From a virus: a DNA stretch of 36,118 nt. The notes beneath the pieces are model-generated. The model saw nothing but the letters and a program-made list of their open reading frames with translations. It ran no database searches and had not been told where the DNA came from. The translations under genes and the position numbers were made by a program. Numbering within the stretch: position 1 is the first letter of the stretch; every line of letters begins with the position of its first letter. Below are positions 33,580 through 36,118 of the stretch, piece after piece. The DNA lies in IMG/VR virus record IMGVR_UViG_3300049489_000116, positions 1-36,118 of that record; one strand, written 5' to 3'.

Positions 33580-33732
33580 TCATATGTCCCACTCTCGTCT
33601 AGCACACCTGCACGCCTCCTCTACAGTGAACACAGTCCGTGCACCTCATACCAACACCTCTGACTTCCTGACATCATCGTTCTCTAGTGTAACCTTAAAC
33701 AACTCTCTGCTTGCTGTGTGGTACACCACCAC
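33580..33732 (-). pseudogene. Possible small gene interrupted by an in-frame TGA
   Basis: Between the small zinc-ribbon gene and the helicase, one reading frame runs from GTG codons at 33732-33724 to a TGA at 33580-33582 and is broken only by a TGA at 33646-33648. The halves encode 28 and 21 residues. They read like coding sequence: YHTASRELFKVTLENDDV before the stop and RTVFTVEEACRCARREWDI after it. AGAGGG precedes the GTGs. It may be a decayed gene, a sequencing error, or two micro-genes. Nothing else fills this interval in an arm that is otherwise packed solid. Confidence 0.4.
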
Positions 33733-33913
33733 GCCCTCTTTCTGCTTTCAGTTGTAACTGGGCATCATTGACAACACTCTTAGTAAGCATTGTTGGAGTT
33801 ACCTCTAACAGCAGTGCAGCTAGAGCTACACGTCTGTCTTTGGGCCAGTTCCTGTATTGATATCCACAGTTACAGGGAGTACTCCAGCATTTCGGGCAAT
33901 CACTTAAAGCCAT
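33695..33913 (-). CDS. Small zinc-knuckle-like protein
   Basis: This 72-residue protein begins with a compact cysteine cluster (CPKCWSTPCNCGYQYRNW) that looks like a phage zinc knuckle, then a helical part (DRRVALAALLLEVTP). Similar CPKCWxTPCxCG starts occur in small phage proteins of unknown function. The ATG at 33913 overlaps the upstream stop (TAATG) and has GGGAGG. A longer frame adds 17 charged residues within the neighbouring gene and is rejected. Function may be nucleic acid or protein binding; it cannot be specified. Confidence 0.65.
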   Translation of the reverse strand: MALSDCPKCWSTPCNCGYQYRNWPKDRRVALAALLLEVTPTMLTKSVVNDAQLQLKAERGRGGVPHSKQRVV

Positions 33914-34113
33914 TACACACCTCCCGCGTTCTCCTTCCTGATCCTGCGTACCATCGCGTTCCATGCGCGGATGGCGTCGCGCTTTGTCTTGCGGATGGGG
34001 CCGTAAATGCTTGGGTCTTTACCCGCTCCCATCTGCACATATAAATACCCACCATCGGGACCGTCCCACCTTCCCGGCTTCCCCGGTATTCCGGCTAACC
34101 TTTCGATTTTCAT
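33913..34113 (-). CDS. Small Lar-like protein lacking zinc cysteines
   Basis: This 66-residue protein has a WDGPDGGYLYVQMG segment and ends in GPIRKTKRDAIRAWNAM (residues 38-54). That tail resembles the GPxxxTxxEAIxAWN end of the Lar restriction-alleviation family, but the cysteine pairs normal in that family are absent. Its ATG overlaps the upstream stop (ATGA) with GAGG before it. Anti-restriction activity is a family-based guess only. A second protein in the same cassette carries a similar tail. Confidence 0.6.
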   Translation of the reverse strand: MKIERLAGIPGKPGRWDGPDGGYLYVQMGAGKDPSIYGPIRKTKRDAIRAWNAMVRRIRKENAGGV

Positions 34114-34409
34114 TCCTCGATCCTCGGGTAGTATTTAGCTACAATCCGCACGAGCTTTGCCCGCTCCATGGGGCTGAAGCTTAGGTAGGGATATACTTTC
34201 GCCGCCCGGAGGAGTTCCTGTTCCAGAAGGCTACTGCGAATCGCTGGTGCGGCAAGTTTACAGATCACGATAAGACCCCCGACAGCAATTCCAACCCCTA
34301 GCAAGTCGCTGAAGTACCCCTTCAGTATCCACAGCAGCCCGAGGGTGTACGCACCCTCTCCTGCGGCAGAGAGTGTCTCAAGTATTAGTTTCAGTTCTTC
34401 GATGTTCAT
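34110..34409 (-). CDS. Small membrane protein, function unknown
   Basis: This 99-residue protein has a hydrophobic region at about 20-54 (YTLGLLWILK, then DLLGVGIAVGGLIVICKLAA), enough for one or two membrane passes, then a basic C-terminal helical part (MERAKLVRIVAKYYPRI). The ATG has GGGAG eight bases upstream. It is the only membrane protein in the small-gene cassette between primase and helicase. A role in membrane takeover or exclusion of other phages is possible but not shown. Confidence 0.65.
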   Translation of the reverse strand: MNIEELKLILETLSAAGEGAYTLGLLWILKGYFSDLLGVGIAVGGLIVICKLAAPAIRSSLLEQELLRAAKVYPYLSFSPMERAKLVRIVAKYYPRIEE

Positions 34410-34422
34410 TTCCGGTTCTCCC

Positions 34423-34701
34423 TCATGTTGTCTCCCTCAATATGTTGCTTGCAAAGTCTAGTGCAGCCTCCAGCTCAGCAATCCGCGCTGCTTGCCGCTC
34501 ATTCTCCGCCTGCAGGTCATGCAGCGGCTGCATCCAGGCGTTCCAGAGAGTGATGGCGTCCTCGGGGGAGCCGTAAATAGCCCCGGTGACTACTGGCATG
34601 TTTGGGTCATCACTCTCGGCAGATACCCAACAGCAGACAGGCGAGCCGCGCACTCGCGGCCCCACATCAGGCAGCAGCGGGCATTTGAGTATTTCGGTCA
34701 T
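34423..34701 (-). CDS. Small protein with Lar-like middle and coiled-coil tail
   Basis: This 92-residue protein has C7, C23 and C24, a GAIYGSPEDAITLWNAW segment at 40-56 that matches the Lar-type tail, and a charged coiled coil from about residue 62 (LQAENERQAARIAELEAAL). Compared with Lar proteins the zinc cysteines are reduced. The ATG at 34701 overlaps the upstream stop (ATGA) and has AGGAGG; the longer frame adds five residues (MGGGG) and is rejected. Possible restriction alleviation with an added oligomerisation helix is inference. Confidence 0.62.
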   Translation of the reverse strand: MTEILKCPLLPDVGPRVRGSPVCCWVSAESDDPNMPVVTGAIYGSPEDAITLWNAWMQPLHDLQAENERQAARIAELEAALDFASNILRETT

Positions 34702-34931
34702 GCCACCTCCTCCCACTTGTCGATGGCTCTGTAAACCGCTTCTAGGTGGTCAGGATCAGTTAATCGGCCACACACCAACCTTTCCGCCGCCTCCACCACG
34801 TCCAGCAGCGCGGCGTACTGGTTTGCTATAGGTTTACACGCAGAGAGCGCAACCAGAGGCTCAAGCTGATAATCTATCTGCTCCTCATATGCGGCAATCA
34901 ATAACTCGCGGGCTTGTTCGATCTTGCTCAT
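34698..34931 (-). CDS. Small helical protein, function unknown
   Basis: This 77-residue protein is helical and acidic (SKIEQARELLIAAYEEQIDY, then YAALLDVVEAAERLV). It contains two cysteines that are not paired. The ATG at 34931 overlaps the upstream stop (ATGA); the in-frame ATG nine bases earlier is possible. It is part of the tightly overlapping cassette after primase. No family is recognised. Confidence 0.58.
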   Translation of the reverse strand: MSKIEQARELLIAAYEEQIDYQLEPLVALSACKPIANQYAALLDVVEAAERLVCGRLTDPDHLEAVYRAIDKWEEVA

Positions 34932-35227
34932 TGCTTCCACTCCTCCACGGTCTCGACCTGCTCAATCCCGACCCAAATCTTCCTTCCATCGGCCTGATGC
35001 AGGTCGGCGTAGTGTTTGGCATCCTCTATGGCTTCACCAAGCGTATCAGCACGCCCCCCAACTAACTCCTCGTATATTTCTGCGTCCCGCACGCTGAAGC
35101 GGTAGTGAGCACAGTTTCGGTCCCTCACCGGCTCAGGCTTCGGGCCTGTGCAGGTTCTCTCGTCGTGGTGGTAGTGGATTCGCGCATCAATCCCACACTT
35201 GGGACAGGGAACATCATGGTTGCTCAT
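34928..35227 (-). CDS. Small zinc-binding protein, function unknown
   Basis: This 99-residue protein has an N-terminal CPKCG, HYHH and C26, C39 cluster that could bind zinc, then an acidic helical half (GRADTLGEAIEDAKHYADLH). The ATG overlaps the primase stop (ATGA). As the first gene after primase it is probably co-translated with it. It might be a replication accessory, host-protein binder or regulator; no family is recognised. Confidence 0.62.
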   Translation of the reverse strand: MSNHDVPCPKCGIDARIHYHHDERTCTGPKPEPVRDRNCAHYRFSVRDAEIYEELVGGRADTLGEAIEDAKHYADLHQADGRKIWVGIEQVETVEEWKQ

Positions 35228-36036
35228 TTCCTACACTCCTCGATGTAACTACACTGCTCAGCAAACGTTTGCACTTCATCCTCAGACATGTCCTTCAGGT
35301 CGTCGTTAAGTAACGCAATGTCCACGTTGTCGAACCAACCATCCAAAGAGTTACGTACCCACAGCGCCGTCTCGGCAGCATCGGGGTCTAGCGCTACGAC
35401 CACGTTACTGAACCTGGCCGACAAGGACATGATGTCCTCAGCAGCCAGCGTGGTCCCTAGCAGGGCCACCACTGACTTGTACATGGAAAGTCTGACGGCA
35501 CTCGGAATGTCCTCCACCAGAAACACCGTGTCATCCTCGTCCTTGGTGTACCAAGAGCTCTTGGTGACAGTGGGGGATATCAGGTGCGTGTGAGCCTTTG
35601 GTGTGCGCCCATCGTAGTACCGCAGGTGATAGCCCTTGATCGTCCGATCCTTGCTCATGATTGGGTAGGCGTACGCACCGTGCTCAGTTATGCGAACCCC
35701 AGAGGCAGCTACATGCTCCTCGGTAAACCCTACCCTACCCCTCAAAAACTCTACCTCACCACTGCACAACGAGAACATCGGCTCACTGAACGGGCGTACC
35801 GTGCTCCCAGGCTTCGTATAATCGCTTGTACGCGACGTTCCCACCCCAACCAAGGGTGCGTAGCCCTTAAACCCGCACGAAGCTCTGAAGCAATTATAAA
35901 CGTAGCCAGTGCCGTCCTTGTTGGTGACGCTGAGCTTGCTCTTGCCGCAGGCGGGGCACTCGGTGGTGACAGTAGCTCCTACGGGGATGCTCAGGAGCTT
36001 TATTTCTCCAGTGGCTGTTGTCTTGTGTGGTTTCAT
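35224..36036 (-). CDS. DNA primase (zinc finger and TOPRIM domain)
   Basis: This 270-residue protein should lay RNA primers for the phage polymerase. A zinc-binding motif lies at C27, C30, C49 and C54 (CPACGKSK ... CFRASCGF). The TOPRIM domain has E175 in FLVEDIPSA and D217/D219 in VVVALDPDA. T7 fuses primase and helicase in one gene; here they are separate proteins. The ATG at 36036 follows a GGGAGTAGG ribosome binding site and is the first gene after the A/T-only end. Motifs are complete for this family. Confidence 0.92.
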   Translation of the reverse strand: MKPHKTTATGEIKLLSIPVGATVTTECPACGKSKLSVTNKDGTGYVYNCFRASCGFKGYAPLVGVGTSRTSDYTKPGSTVRPFSEPMFSLCSGEVEFLRGRVGFTEEHVAASGVRITEHGAYAYPIMSKDRTIKGYHLRYYDGRTPKAHTHLISPTVTKSSWYTKDEDDTVFLVEDIPSAVRLSMYKSVVALLGTTLAAEDIMSLSARFSNVVVALDPDAAETALWVRNSLDGWFDNVDIALLNDDLKDMSEDEVQTFAEQCSYIEECRK

Positions 36037-36118
36037 ATCCTACTCCCGGTAGTATTATATAATATTATATATATATATTAATATATATAATTAATTAATA
36101 ATATATTATATATAAACC
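36037..36118 (-). promoter_or_regulatory. A/T-only right end with promoter-like hexamers and possible origin
   Basis: Bases 36053-36116 contain no G or C. On the minus strand, TATAAT hexamers occur at 36059-36054 and 36069-36064, 20-30 bases before the primase start; any -35 would lie further into the A/T block. CTAC/GTAG form a small hairpin next to the ribosome binding site. The block contains several AT palindromes, including TATATAATATTATATA and TTAATTAA. It is either an origin with divergent promoters, an assembly break in low-complexity sequence, or both. Confidence 0.45.

Noticed and set aside
33646-33648. Genome-wide TGA readthrough as tryptophan
   Set aside because: TGA ends numerous well-supported genes at start-stop overlaps, so it functions as a stop codon in this genome.
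33600-33650. Micro-ORF MRCTDCVHCRGGVQVC on the minus strand
   Set aside because: Sixteen residues with a CxxCxxC pattern overlap the interrupted frame; too short and with no independent support.
36105-36115. Eleven-base ATTATATATAA shared with bases 1-11 as a possible terminal repeat
   Set aside because: The match is wholly within AT-only low-complexity sequence and cannot prove circularity or a direct terminal repeat.
1-36118. PurZ, DatZ, RNA polymerase, integrase, repressor, tRNA genes or CRISPR array
   Set aside because: None was found among the genes or by inspection; short RNA genes could be missed by eye, but no convincing tRNA cloverleaf or regular repeat array was seen.

Overview
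The window looks like a complete or nearly complete genome of a short-tailed, strictly lytic tailed phage (podovirus, Caudoviricetes). It carries terminase, portal, scaffold, major capsid, T7-style tail-tube proteins and large internal (ejection) proteins. There is no tail tape measure, tail sheath, integrase, repressor or phage RNA polymerase. The T4-type lysozyme plus holin, the T7-type endonuclease I and Shine-Dalgarno-led genes point to a bacterial, probably Gram-negative, host. Because no RNA polymerase gene is present, it is not a typical T7 relative (Autographiviridae) and should depend on host RNA polymerase. I could not assign a genus from sequence alone.

Layout: two arms face each other. 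The plus-strand virion and lysis arm runs from 99 to 25574. It holds the small terminase, a tail fibre, the large terminase, portal, a small protein, scaffold, major capsid, a likely decoration protein and a hairpin terminator near 8466-8489. Next come three receptor-binding or fibre-like proteins, a membrane coiled-coil protein, an exported FN3-like protein, tail-tube A, a small protein, tail-tube B, three internal virion proteins, lysozyme, holin and a very basic protein. The minus-strand replication arm runs from 36036 down to 25571: primase, a cassette of small overlapping genes (two with Lar-like tails), DnaB-like helicase, a small protein, family A DNA polymerase, ssDNA-binding protein, 5'-3' exonuclease, a membrane protein, endonuclease I, a MazZ-like dATP/dGTP diphosphohydrolase, a calcineurin-like phosphoesterase, a small protein, a PP-loop (PAPS-reductase-like) protein, a zinc-ribbon protein and a possible 21-residue membrane peptide. 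Most genes overlap their neighbours by 1-20 bases, so translation is probably coupled throughout.

The arms converge at 25571-25574 with essentially no intergenic DNA. They diverge at the window ends. The last 64 bases before the terminal 'cc' and the first 20 bases are A/T only. If the molecule is circular or circularly permuted, these ends form one AT-only block between divergent promoters, a natural place for an origin and for an assembly break.

How the genes work together: primase, helicase, polymerase, SSB, exonuclease and endonuclease I form a nearly self-sufficient replication and host-DNA recycling set. The nucleotide hydrolase, phosphoesterase and PP-loop protein follow it in the same transcript and may adjust nucleotide pools or modify nucleic acid. 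The most novel-looking parts are the small-ORF cassette between primase and helicase, the MazZ-like enzyme without PurZ or DatZ, the exported cysteine-containing FN3-like protein, and the tiny membrane peptide at the arm junction.
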